DNA of 64,000 nucleotides, from contig NZ_CP050177.1 in the NCBI RefSeq assembly GCF_011694815.1, forward strand, positions 6,641,501 through 6,705,500. The letters run 5' to 3'. Both the position numbers and the translations under genes were made by a program. Shown piece by piece: positions 41,890-51,362 of this stretch. Below the pieces are notes generated by a model. It searched no databases. It worked only from the letters and a program-made list of their open reading frames with translations, and was not told where the DNA came from. Origin of the DNA: Streptomyces liangshanensis. Lineage in GTDB: Bacteria; Actinomycetota; Actinomycetes; Streptomycetales; Streptomycetaceae. Position 1 is the first letter of the stretch; each line of letters opens with the position of its first letter.

Positions 41890-43800
41890 TCAGGGACCCG
41901 GTGGTTCCTGCGGGCCGCGACGGGCCGGGCCGCGGCCCGACAGCACCTCGCCGTACGCCTGCATCAGGTCGGGCAGCCGCAGCGTCGCCAGGTCCTCGCG
42001 GCCCGGCGTCCCGCTGTACCCGGACAGCCGCAGATCGCGGTACGCGCAGCTCTTCTCGTACAGCGTCCGCAGGAAGCGCCCGTTCCCCAGCTCGTCGATC
42101 CAGCCCTGCTCGACGACGTGCGCGCTGATCGACCGCAGCTCGTCCACCGACTCCTCGTCCCAGGCGTCGCCGTTCTCCGCCGCCAGGACCTGGCCGATCG
42201 CGGTCAGTTCCGGCGGCCGGTAGCTGGGGAAGTCGACCCGGCTGGTGAAGCGCGACGAGAGACCGGGGTTGGTGGCCAGCAGCCGGTCCATGCCCTCCGG
42301 GTAGCCCGCCAGGATCACCACCAGGTGGTCCCGGCTGTCCTCGGCGCGCTTCAGGAGCACCTGGAGCGCCTCGTCGCCGTACGCGTCGCCCTTGCTGTAG
42401 CCGGTGTTGGAGAGGCTGTACGCCTCGTCCACGAAGAGCACCCCGCCGATCGCCGAGTCGATCAGTTCGTTCGCCTTGACCGCCGTCTGGCCGAGGAACT
42501 CGCCCACCAGGTCGGCCCGCTGGGCCTCCACGAGATGGTCGCCGCCGAGCAGCCCCAGCGCGTAGAAGACCCGTCCGAGGATGCGGGCGACGGTGGTCTT
42601 GCCGGTGCCGGAGGGGCCGGAGAAGACGAAGTGCCGTTTCGGCGGCTGGACGGGCAGCCCCTCGCCCGCCCGCAGCCTCGCCATGTTCAGCTGCGCCGAG
42701 AGGGCCTTCACCTGCCGCTTGACCGGCTCCAGGCCGACCATCCGCTCCAGTTCGGCCAGGGCGCTCGCCAGCAGCGCCGGGTCGGTGGGGCCCGCGGGGA
42801 AGCGCGGGGGAGAGGGCTGGACGGGCAGCGGCACCTTCTCCCGTACGCCGTCGAGGCTCTCGGGTACGGGAGCCGCCGGACCTCCGCCCCCGCCCGGCAG
42901 CGGCTGCGGCTCGCCGCCGAGGTGGGCCTCGGGGGCCGGCGGGATCTCCGGATCGCCCTGCGCGTCCAGCGCCTCCTGGCCGAAGCCGGCCAGCGCCACC
43001 GAGGCGAGCCCGCCGGGGTCGTCGGCGCCCTCGTACCCGTCCAGGTCCGTGATCGCCGCGAGGCGGGCGGCGGTGTCCATGAAGGACGGGTCCAGGCGGT
43101 GCACGGCGCGGTACAGAGGTAAGGCGGCGGCGCTGCGGCCGGTGCCCTCGTGGGCGCGCGCCAGCCAGTAGCGCAGCTCCTTGCGCTGCGGCTGCTCGCT
43201 GCGGCAGCGCATCAGGGCCGTGGCCAGCAGCGGTTCGGCCTGGGTGAACATCTCCAGCCTGACCCGGGCCATGCCGCCGAACAGGCCCGCCTCGATCCCC
43301 AGGAGGGTGTCGTCGACGAGCGGTTCGGTGTGCCGTACCAGCTCGTCCCAGTCCTTCACCAGGTACGCGCGGCACGCGTGGAGGAACCGCACCTGCGGAT
43401 CGGCGTTCACGGGCGGCAGCCCGGCGAGCGCCCGGTCGAGTTCCGGTACGTGCCGGCCGTCCAGCCAGTGCGAGGCGTGCGCGAGCAGCAGGTCGCGGCC
43501 GCTCTCCAGCACCGGCTGCACCCACCAGCCGAGCCAGTACCAGGAGTTGAGCGTCCGGCGGTGGTGGGCGCGCTGCTCGCCGAAACGGTCGCGGTGGCGG
43601 TACATCCGGAGCAGGGCCGTCGTGGTGTCGACGCGCAGCGCGTGCAGCCCCAGCCAGCCGTCGGCCATCCCGGGATCGAGCCGGACGGCGGTCCTGAACT
43701 CCTCCTCCGCCTGCGGATACGCGCCCATGGTGTACGCGTCCACGCCACGCACCCAGGCGAGGTCGGCCGGGGCGTGCGTGCCCTGCGTGCCGATATCCAT
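41890..43800 (-). CDS. AAA+ ATPase, CbxX/CfqX/EccA-like, with TTA codon
   Basis: It has 636 residues from ATG 43800 (GGGGGA upstream). The N-terminal 300 residues are TPR-like helices (VRGVDAYTMGAYPQAEEEFR, YWLARAHEGTGRSAAALPLY); a Pro/Gly-rich linker follows. The C-terminal AAA+ module has Walker A SGPSGTGKTTVAR (about 395-402), Walker B GVLFVDEAYSLS, sensor ILAGYPEGMDRLL and RFTSRVDFPSY. The domain order equals EccA of type VII secretion, but no other ESX gene is near. Codon 227 (43122-43120) is TTA, the rare bldA-dependent leucine codon. Confidence 0.9.
   Translation of the reverse strand: MDIGTQGTHAPADLAWVRGVDAYTMGAYPQAEEEFRTAVRLDPGMADGWLGLHALRVDTTTALLRMYRHRDRFGEQRAHHRRTLNSWYWLGWWVQPVLESGRDLLLAHASHWLDGRHVPELDRALAGLPPVNADPQVRFLHACRAYLVKDWDELVRHTEPLVDDTLLGIEAGLFGGMARVRLEMFTQAEPLLATALMRCRSEQPQRKELRYWLARAHEGTGRSAAALPLYRAVHRLDPSFMDTAARLAAITDLDGYEGADDPGGLASVALAGFGQEALDAQGDPEIPPAPEAHLGGEPQPLPGGGGGPAAPVPESLDGVREKVPLPVQPSPPRFPAGPTDPALLASALAELERMVGLEPVKRQVKALSAQLNMARLRAGEGLPVQPPKRHFVFSGPSGTGKTTVARILGRVFYALGLLGGDHLVEAQRADLVGEFLGQTAVKANELIDSAIGGVLFVDEAYSLSNTGYSKGDAYGDEALQVLLKRAEDSRDHLVVILAGYPEGMDRLLATNPGLSSRFTSRVDFPSYRPPELTAIGQVLAAENGDAWDEESVDELRSISAHVVEQGWIDELGNGRFLRTLYEKSCAYRDLRLSGYSGTPGREDLATLRLPDLMQAYGEVLSGRGPARRGPQEPPGP
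43120..43122 (-). promoter_or_regulatory. TTA codon (bldA-dependent translation)
   Basis: Leucine 227 of the AAA+ gene is encoded by TTA (context GCC GCC TTA CCT CTG). In Streptomyces TTA is read only by the bldA tRNA, which accumulates late in growth. It is the only in-frame TTA I found in the window. Confidence 0.85.
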
Positions 43801-44183
43801 CAGGTCCCCCACAAAACGCGCACCCATGATGTCCCGCCGGGCGGGAGCCCGTCGGCAGCGTGCTGAACCACCTTGTCGCGGACGGGATTTGACCGCACCG
43901 AGATGCATCGTACCTGCGCAGGGGGTACGGGACTAAGGGCGCCGAAGGCCGGGAGGGCGCGGTGACCCACGGTGAGCGCGGGGTGCGGCGCGGGGGCCGG
44001 GAGGGGGTGAAAGGGGCAGAACGAAGCCCCCGATCACGGGGGAACAACCGGGGGCTTCGCGTCCGCGGCGGCTCCGAAAAGCCGCACATTAAGAACGTAA
44101 GACCTGTCCCACCCGTCGGTCAAGCGGAGTTGGAGCACACGCCGGGCCGAATGCCGACCGCCCGGTACGGCGGCCGGAGCTGA
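43801..44183. other. 383-bp gene-free region
   Basis: No gene is seen. It must hold the promoter of the AAA+ gene and the terminator of the uridine-kinase-like gene (44022-44059). A second small stem, CGGCGGCTCCGAAAAGCCG, lies near 44066-44084. Confidence 0.6.
44022..44059. terminator. terminator of the uridine-kinase-like gene
   Basis: CGAAGCCCCCG (44022-44032) pairs with CGGGGGCTTCG (44049-44059). On the minus strand a pyrimidine-rich run (TTCTGCCCCTTTC) follows, and it lies downstream of the stop at 44184. Confidence 0.8.
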
Positions 44184-44792
44184 TCACGTTGGGTGAGCGG
44201 CCGGTTCGGTTCCCGCTGTCGCGGGCGGCGGCGGAGACACCACGTACCCGCCCCGCACCTCCCGTACCAGCGCGTCGGCGAACGGCCGCGAGGGATCCTC
44301 CGCGAAGTGGCCGGTCTCCGCCACCGTCCAGCCTTCCCAGAACCCGGCCTGCGCCGGTCCGTCGCGCCGGCGCCCCCGGCGCCAGGACTCCTCGGCGCCC
44401 CGGTCCATCCACAGCAGCCGGGCGAGGTACGGCCGCAGGCCCCGCCGCCCGGCCCCGACCCCCTCGACCAGGACGACGGGGGCCGGGGCCAGCGGGCGGG
44501 GCGGGCCGAAGCGGCGGAGGTTCCAGTCGTACGGCGCGTAGCGCGCGTCCGCCCCGCGCGCCAGGGGGGCGATCACCTGGTCCAGCAGCCGGGGCAGCCA
44601 CGCGAAGAGCTCGTCGTGGGTCGCGAGGTCGTCGAGGCGCAGGACGGGCGCGCCGCCGAGCGCGTCCGCGAGGCGGGCGGCGAAGGTGCTCTTCCCGGAG
44701 CCCGCGTGGCCGTCGACCGCGACCAGCCGTACCGGACCGCAGGAGGGCGGCAGGGCGCGCAGGGCGGCGGCCACGTCCGTCAGATCGTCCAT
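44184..44792 (-). CDS. uridine kinase-like P-loop protein
   Basis: It has 202 residues with Walker A VDGHAGSGKSTFAARLADAL, then LRLDDLATHDELFAWLPRLL and PAPVVLVEGVGAGRRGLRPY, as in uridine/cytidine kinase-like proteins of Streptomyces. The phosphate acceptor is not certain. The start ATG 44792 is clear, and the gene is divergent from the C39-like peptidase across 249 bp, which holds an AT-rich spot (ACCAATATTG near 44888) but no clear promoter. Confidence 0.82.
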   Translation of the reverse strand: MDDLTDVAAALRALPPSCGPVRLVAVDGHAGSGKSTFAARLADALGGAPVLRLDDLATHDELFAWLPRLLDQVIAPLARGADARYAPYDWNLRRFGPPRPLAPAPVVLVEGVGAGRRGLRPYLARLLWMDRGAEESWRRGRRRDGPAQAGFWEGWTVAETGHFAEDPSRPFADALVREVRGGYVVSPPPPATAGTEPAAHPT

Positions 44793-45041
44793 CGGGCCAG
44801 CCTACGAGGGGCGGGGAGGCGGGCGGCGGCCCGGTGGCCGCCGGTCCGGCGCCGGGCGGTCCCGCAGGTCATGCCACTGGTCGGGACCAATATTGCTCGC
44901 GCCACGCGGGCCGAATCGCTGGCAGAGGGCCGTTGGGAGCCTGGATAGTTGACGACTGCCGAGCAGCCGCCCCTACCTCCCTTCCCCCCATGTCCCGCCG
45001 CTCTCGGTTCCCCCCTCACCGCTGTCGACCGGAGGTCCCCC

Positions 45042-46391
45042 GTGACCCGTCCCGCCTCCCGCAGAAACGTACTGGCCGCCGTGCTGGCGTCCGCCGCGTC
45101 CGCCGCCGTGGTCTCCGCCGTCCCGGCCGCCGCCCTGTCCGGCGCCCCGGCCGGGCCGCTGGTGGACAACTCCTTCTGGACCTCGTACGCCGACTGGCGG
45201 GCGGGTGAGGCCCAGGGCACCCGGGCCGTGCCGGGCGCCCGGCCGTCCCTGGTGATCGGCTCCCCCCTGGGCCGCGTCGACTACGCCGACCCGCACACCG
45301 GGCGGACGGCCGCCTGGGAGTACGGGACGTGGACCTCGCCGGTGCACCGCTCGACCGTGCCCGCCACCGAGCTGGTCGCCTCCTGGAACGCCAGGACGCC
45401 GGCCGGCACCTGGATCCAGATCGAGCTGGGGGGCGACTACTCCGACGGGACCCGGACCCCGTGGTACGTCCTCGGCCGCTGGACCTCGGGCGACGGCCCC
45501 GACGACATCCGGCGCACCTCCGTCGACGGCCAGGGCGACGGGCGCAGCGCCATCTGGACCGACACGTTCGCCGTGGACGCCCCGGCGAGCGGGCTGCGGC
45601 TGGCCTCGTACCGACTGCGCCTCACCCTGTACCGCAAGCCCGGCACCCGGCTCACGCCGACCGTGCACCGGATCGGCGCGATGGCCTCCGACATCCCCGA
45701 CCGGTTCACCGTGCCGGCCTCGTCGCCCGGTCCGGCGCGGGAGCTGACCGTGCCGCGCTACTCGCAGGAGATCCACGCCGGGCAGTACCCCCAGTACGAC
45801 AACGGCGGTGAGGCGTGGTGCAGCCCCACCTCCTCGCAGATGATCATCGAGTACTGGGGGCGCGGGCCCACCACCGCGGACCTCGCCTGGGTCGACCCGG
45901 CCTTCGCCGACCCGCAGGTCTGCCACGCGGCCCGCCGCACGTTCGACCACCAGTACGAGGGCTGCGGCAACTGGCCGTTCAACGCCGCGTACGCGGCGAC
46001 GTACCGGGACCTGAACGCGGCCGTCACCCGCCTCGGTTCGCTGACCGACGTGGAGAACCTGGTCCGGGCCGGCATCCCCGTCATCACGTCGCAGTCGTTC
46101 CTCCAGAAGGAGCTGACCGGGGCGGGGTACGGCACGGCGGGACACCTCATGACCGTGATCGGCTTCACCGAGGCCGGGGACGTGATCGCCAACGACCCCG
46201 CCTCGCCCGACAACACCGCGGTACGGCGGGTGTACCGGCGGTCGGAGTGGGAAACCATCTGGCTCAGGACCAAGCGTCACAACGCCGCCGGGAACGTCAC
46301 CTCCGGGACCGGTGGTGTGTGTTACGTCTACTGGCCCGCCGATCCCAGCACCGCCCAGCGCCACGCCCTGCGTGCCGTCGGACTGCTCTGA
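45042..46391 (+). CDS. secreted C39-like cysteine peptidase
   Basis: It has 449 residues from GTG 45042, which has GGAGG 7 bases upstream; the in-frame start at 44949 adds a Pro-rich segment before the signal. The signal sequence has a twin-Arg-like start (SRRNVLAAVLASAASAAVVS) and AAALSGAP cleavage zone. A beta-rich region (about 40-250) precedes the papain-like C39_2 domain: NGGEAWCSPTSSQMIIEYW with the likely nucleophile, TAGHLMTVIGFTEAG with His, and VIANDPASPDNTAV. It may act on cell wall or exogenous peptides; no ABC exporter is next to it. Confidence 0.85.
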   Translation: MTRPASRRNVLAAVLASAASAAVVSAVPAAALSGAPAGPLVDNSFWTSYADWRAGEAQGTRAVPGARPSLVIGSPLGRVDYADPHTGRTAAWEYGTWTSPVHRSTVPATELVASWNARTPAGTWIQIELGGDYSDGTRTPWYVLGRWTSGDGPDDIRRTSVDGQGDGRSAIWTDTFAVDAPASGLRLASYRLRLTLYRKPGTRLTPTVHRIGAMASDIPDRFTVPASSPGPARELTVPRYSQEIHAGQYPQYDNGGEAWCSPTSSQMIIEYWGRGPTTADLAWVDPAFADPQVCHAARRTFDHQYEGCGNWPFNAAYAATYRDLNAAVTRLGSLTDVENLVRAGIPVITSQSFLQKELTGAGYGTAGHLMTVIGFTEAGDVIANDPASPDNTAVRRVYRRSEWETIWLRTKRHNAAGNVTSGTGGVCYVYWPADPSTAQRHALRAVGLL

Positions 46392-46420
46392 CCGGGAGCC
46401 GGGACCACTCGCGTCGCACC

Positions 46421-46481
46421 GGTCTCCGGCCGTCACCGGCGTCTCTGCAATACTGCGGGGATTCTGAGCCGGCCGGAGACC
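46421..46481 (+). promoter_or_regulatory. inverted repeat in front of the TetR gene
   Basis: GGTCTCCGGCC (46421-46431) and GGCCGGAGACC (46471-46481) are exact complements 39 bases apart, 12 bases before the GTG. The 3' arm touches the ribosome site (CCAGGA), so the RNA form could hide it; alternatively each arm is a TetR half-site. Confidence 0.5.
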
Positions 46482-46492
46482 AGGACGCGAAC

Positions 46493-47225
46493 GTGAATCG
46501 TAGTCAGCAGCGGGGCGCGTCCGCCCGATCACAGGTGCGACGCTCCGAACTCATCGCCACCGGAAGGAAGTTGTTCGCCGACACCTCGTACGACGCGTTG
46601 TCGATGGACGACATCGCCTCGCACGCAGGGGTGGCCAAGGGGCTGATCTACTACTACTTCGAGAACAAGCGCGGCTACTACCTGGCCATCGTCGAGGACG
46701 CCGTGACGGAACTCGTCACCCTCGCGGCGGGCGGCGCCGAACTCCCGCGCACCCAGCGCGTGCAGCGGACCGTCGAGGCCTACCTGCGCTTCGCCCAGTA
46801 CAACGAGGCCGCCTACCGGACGGTCATCAACGGCGGCGTGGGATTCGACACCCAGGTGCAGGCCATCCGGGACGCCGTGCGTACGGGGCTGGTCTCCACG
46901 ATCGCCGACGGCGCCTACGGACACCACGACATCCCGCCGATCGCCCGGCTCGCGCTGCTGGGCTGGCTGAGCAGTGTGGAGTGGCTCACGCTCGAATGGC
47001 TGGCCCACCGCGACACACTGCCCCGGGAGATCCCGCGCGACCTGCTGGTGCGGATGCTGCGCCACACCCTCAACACGATCGAGGAGTTCGCGCCGGAATG
47101 CCCGGCGCCGCCACCCGACCTGGAGTGGCGGCCGTTCACGGGCCTCGACGACCGGCAGGCCGAGAGCCTGCTCGATTCGCCGGACGGGCCGGAAGCGTCC
47201 GGCCCGCCCGGCGAGGAGCCGGAAC

Positions 47226-47233
<8 letters not shown>
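46493..47233 (+). CDS. TetR-family transcriptional regulator
   Basis: It has 246 residues from GTG 46493. The HTH is at about 18-62 (RSELIATGRKLFADTSYDAL, HAGVAKGLIYYYFENKRGYY). The ligand domain is helical and ends in an acidic Pro-rich tail (DSPDGPEASGPPGEEPEPS). The target genes are unknown: the upstream C39 gene is in the same direction and the downstream chitinase converges, with the two stops overlapping by 8 bases. Confidence 0.9.
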
Positions 47234-48506
<1,273 letters not shown>

Positions 48507-48931
48507 GAAGTCTCCTCGTGGGGGAGGACCTACGGGTGGGGGACCGGCCGGACGGGCGGGAGGACGAACGGCCGCGGCTCGGATGTGACATGAACACCGA
48601 ACCCGTTCCGGGTGGACGTTAGAAGGACTAGACCAGTGCGGTCAATGGTGCGTACCAACTCGGCGGCGCCGTAAGGGGATGAAGGGGGACGGGCCGGGCG
48701 CCCGCGCGCACCCGGGGGCGCGCGGCCCGGCCGGACTCCGCGACCGGTGACGGGGGGCCGCCGATCGGGCATACTCAACGCGCCACAGCCGCTGGTCAGC
48801 CTCTTCCGCGATCCGGGAAGGCAGCATCGGTTGGGCAGTACGCGTCCGGGGACACCCGGACCTCAGCCGGCGCCGCCGCACCACCCCGCGCGCGACCGCC
48901 GCAGTGTCCCGACAGGGAGGAGAGCGCCGCC
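48507..48931. other. 425-bp divergent promoter region (chitinase / acyl-CoA dehydrogenase)
   Basis: There is no gene. It contains the DasR-like site at 48624-48637 for the chitinase and, close to 48900, the GGGAGGAG ribosome site of the acyl-CoA dehydrogenase. Nothing else is recognisable. Confidence 0.6.
48624..48637 (-). promoter_or_regulatory. DasR-responsive element candidate upstream of chitinase
   Basis: On the minus strand it reads ACTGGTCTAGTCCT, close to the DasR site consensus ACTGGTCTAGACCACT. It is 118-131 bases before the chitinase start. DasR is the GntR-type N-acetylglucosamine regulator that controls chitinases in Streptomyces. Confidence 0.75.
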
Positions 48932-50104
48932 ATGTCCGACCGCGCCCCGAAGCCGGTGGAACGTCACCTGCCCACCGAGGAGTCCGAGGACCTTCTCGCG
49001 CTCGTACGCGACATCGCCCAACGGGAGATCGCCCCCGCGGCCGCCGAGGAGGAGGAAGCGGGACACTTCCCGCGCCGCCTCTTCACCCTGCTCTCCGAGT
49101 CGGGCCTGCTCGGCCTTCCCTACGACTCCGCCCACGGCGGCGGGGACCAGCCGTACGAGGTGTACCTCCAGGTCCTCGAAGAACTCGCCGCCGCCCGCCT
49201 CACCGTCGGCCTCGGCGTCAGCGTCCACTCCCTGGCCTCCTACGCGCTCGCCGGGTTCGGCAGCAAGGAGCAGCAGGCGGAACACCTCCCCGCGATGCTG
49301 GGCGGCGGCCTGCTGGGCGCCTACTGCCTCTCCGAGCCCACCTCCGGGTCCGACGCCGCCTCGCTGCGCACGCGCGCCGTCCGGGACGGCGACGACTGGG
49401 TCATCACCGGCACCAAGTCCTGGATCACCCACGGCGGCGTCGCGGACTTCTGCACGGTCCTCGCGAGGACCGGCCCCGACGGCGCGCGCGGCATCACCGC
49501 GTTCCTCGTACCGGGCGATGCCCCAGGGCTCCAGGCCGCCGCCCCGGAGAAGAAGATGGGCATGAAGGGCTCGCCCACCGCCCAACTCCACTTCGACGGG
49601 GTACGGGTGGCGGACGACCGCCGCATCGGCGAGGAGGGGCAGGGCTTCGCGATCGCGCTGGCCTCGCTCGACTCGGGCCGCCTCGGCATCGCCGCGTGCG
49701 CCGTCGGCCTCGCGCAGGCGGCGCTGGACGAGGCCATGGCGTACGCGACCGGCAGGCAGCAGTTCGGCCGTCCCATCGCGGACTTCCAGGGGCTGCGCTT
49801 CCTGATCGCGGACATGGCGACGCGGATCGAGGCCGGCCGCGCGCTCTACCTCGCCGCCGCGCGCCTGCGCGACGCCGGGCTGCCGTTCTCCCGGCAGGCC
49901 GCGATGGCCAAGCTGTTCTGCACGGACGCGGCCATGAGCGTCACCACCGACGCGGTACAGGTGCTCGGCGGTTACGGCTACACGCTGGACTTCCCCGTCG
50001 AGCGCTACATGCGCGAGGCGAAGGTGCTCCAGATCGTGGAGGGCACCAACCAGATCCAGCGGATGGTGATCGCCCGTCAACTCCTCGGGCCCGAGAGCCG
50101 CTGA
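48932..50104 (+). CDS. acyl-CoA dehydrogenase
   Basis: It has 390 residues, FAD-dependent, introducing an alpha-beta double bond in acyl-CoA. Motifs: LGAYCLSEPTSGSDAASLRT, DDWVITGTKSWITHGG, MGMKGSPTAQLHF, FGRPIADFQGLRF, VLGGYGYTLDFPVERYMREA and the catalytic Glu in QIVEGTNQIQRMVIAR. Short- or branched-chain substrates are typical of this type. It is monocistronic by appearance, with a terminator after it. Confidence 0.92.
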   Translation: MSDRAPKPVERHLPTEESEDLLALVRDIAQREIAPAAAEEEEAGHFPRRLFTLLSESGLLGLPYDSAHGGGDQPYEVYLQVLEELAAARLTVGLGVSVHSLASYALAGFGSKEQQAEHLPAMLGGGLLGAYCLSEPTSGSDAASLRTRAVRDGDDWVITGTKSWITHGGVADFCTVLARTGPDGARGITAFLVPGDAPGLQAAAPEKKMGMKGSPTAQLHFDGVRVADDRRIGEEGQGFAIALASLDSGRLGIAACAVGLAQAALDEAMAYATGRQQFGRPIADFQGLRFLIADMATRIEAGRALYLAAARLRDAGLPFSRQAAMAKLFCTDAAMSVTTDAVQVLGGYGYTLDFPVERYMREAKVLQIVEGTNQIQRMVIARQLLGPESR

Positions 50105-50116
50105 GCCCCCGGACGA

Positions 50117-50153
50117 CCCCGCACCATGCCGGACACGCCGTCGTGGTGCGGGG
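50117..50153. terminator. terminator after acyl-CoA dehydrogenase
   Basis: CCCCGCACCA (50117-50126) pairs with TGGTGCGGGG (50144-50153) around a 17-base loop. It lies between convergent genes ending at 50104 and 50183. Confidence 0.82.
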
Positions 50154-50182
50154 GTTGGTTCACGTACGCCACGGGGCCGCGC

Positions 50183-50608
50183 TCACGCGGCGCGCGAGGC
50201 CTCCCGGGCCACCGGGAACGACTTGACCGGCCGCGAGCCGGGACCGCCGACGTGCGAGAAGGGCTGCGTCCGCCAGTCGAGCCCCTGAGGAAGCGTCAGG
50301 AGCAGGGCGGTGTGCTGCTCCTGGGCCTCCGGCGACTCGTCGGCGTCCGGGGCTTCCGCCGCCCGGCGTCCCGTACCCGCGCAGACCGTGAGCACGAACG
50401 GGTTCCACGGGGACGGGCACAGCGCGTGCTCGGGCAGGACGTCCTCGTCCGCCAGGAGCGCGATCGGCCGTGCGCAGTCCGGGCAGACGACCCGGTACAT
50501 CTCGAACGTGTCGTAGAGATCGGACTCGTCGAACTCGTCCGGATCGTCGGCCTCGACAAGATCGGCGGACTCCGGTTCACCGCGTCCGACGCGCTTCAGG
50601 CTCTGCAT
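50183..50608 (-). CDS. small Cys-containing acidic protein, unknown
   Basis: It has 141 residues from ATG 50608 (GGGGGAA upstream). An acidic N-terminal region (EADDPDEFDESDLYDTFEMY) precedes a possible zinc ribbon, VVCPDCARPIALL with later HALCP and TVCAGTG, then an Ala/Glu-rich stretch and TLPQGLDWRTQPFSHVG. I do not know the function. It is convergent with the acyl-CoA dehydrogenase gene. Confidence 0.7.
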   Translation of the reverse strand: MQSLKRVGRGEPESADLVEADDPDEFDESDLYDTFEMYRVVCPDCARPIALLADEDVLPEHALCPSPWNPFVLTVCAGTGRRAAEAPDADESPEAQEQHTALLLTLPQGLDWRTQPFSHVGGPGSRPVKSFPVAREASRAA

Positions 50609-50836
50609 GGAGACATTCCCCCTCGGGTGGGCCGACCAGGCACTTGTGGTCTCGACCACAGCAAGCAATTCCCTCCGTGCGCGTCCGGTAACCGTGAGGT
50701 CCCGACGGACCGCCCCGCAGATATGTGGCGTTCGTCACATGCCCACCGCACGTGTCCGTGAGACGCCGGGGGACGACCCGGGAGAGACCTCCGGCGGACT
50801 GTGCCGGAGGGGACCCGGGGCAATAGGTTGATCCGT

Positions 50837-51277
50837 ATGGAGGAGCTGGATCGTCAGATCGTGGAGTTGCTCGTCAAGGACGGCCGGATGAGCTACACCG
50901 ACCTGGGCAAGGCCACCGGCCTGTCCACGTCGGCCGTGCACCAGCGGGTACGGCGGCTGGAGCAGCGCGGCGTCATCCGCGGCTACGCGGCCGTGGTCGA
51001 CCCCGAGGCCGTCGGCCTGCCGCTGACCGCCTTCATCTCCGTGAAACCGTTCGACCCGAGCGCCCCCGACGACATCGCGGACCGCCTCGCGTCCGTCCCC
51101 GAGATCGAGGCCTGCCACAGCGTCGCCGGGGACGAGAACTACATCCTCAAGGTCCGCGTCGCCACCCCCCTGGAGCTGGAGCACCTCCTGACCCGGATCC
51201 GCGGCCTGGCCGGCGTCTCCACCCGGACGACGGTGGTCCTCTCCACCCCGTACGAGGCGCGCCCGCCCCGCATGTGA
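50837..51277 (+). CDS. Lrp/AsnC-family regulator
   Basis: It has 146 residues from ATG 50837; a TTG three codons earlier (50828) is possible. The HTH (MEELDRQIVELLVKDGRMSY, GLSTSAVHQRVRRLEQRG) and RAM domain (ACHSVAGDENYILKVRVATP) are complete. It is the second Lrp protein in the window. The amidohydrolase follows 85 bases later in the same direction and may be its target; inference. Confidence 0.9.
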   Translation: MEELDRQIVELLVKDGRMSYTDLGKATGLSTSAVHQRVRRLEQRGVIRGYAAVVDPEAVGLPLTAFISVKPFDPSAPDDIADRLASVPEIEACHSVAGDENYILKVRVATPLELEHLLTRIRGLAGVSTRTTVVLSTPYEARPPRM

Positions 51278-51362
51278 GCGCGCCGGGCGCAGAGGGTCCC
51301 CGGCGGCGGAACGGGGTCCCCCGGCGGCGGGACGGTCTGCTCGAAAAGGGACACTGGTCGGC

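Noticed and set aside
41890..43800. Type VII secretion cluster
   Set aside because: Only the EccA-like protein is present; no EccB/C/D/E, EsxA/B or mycosin in the window.
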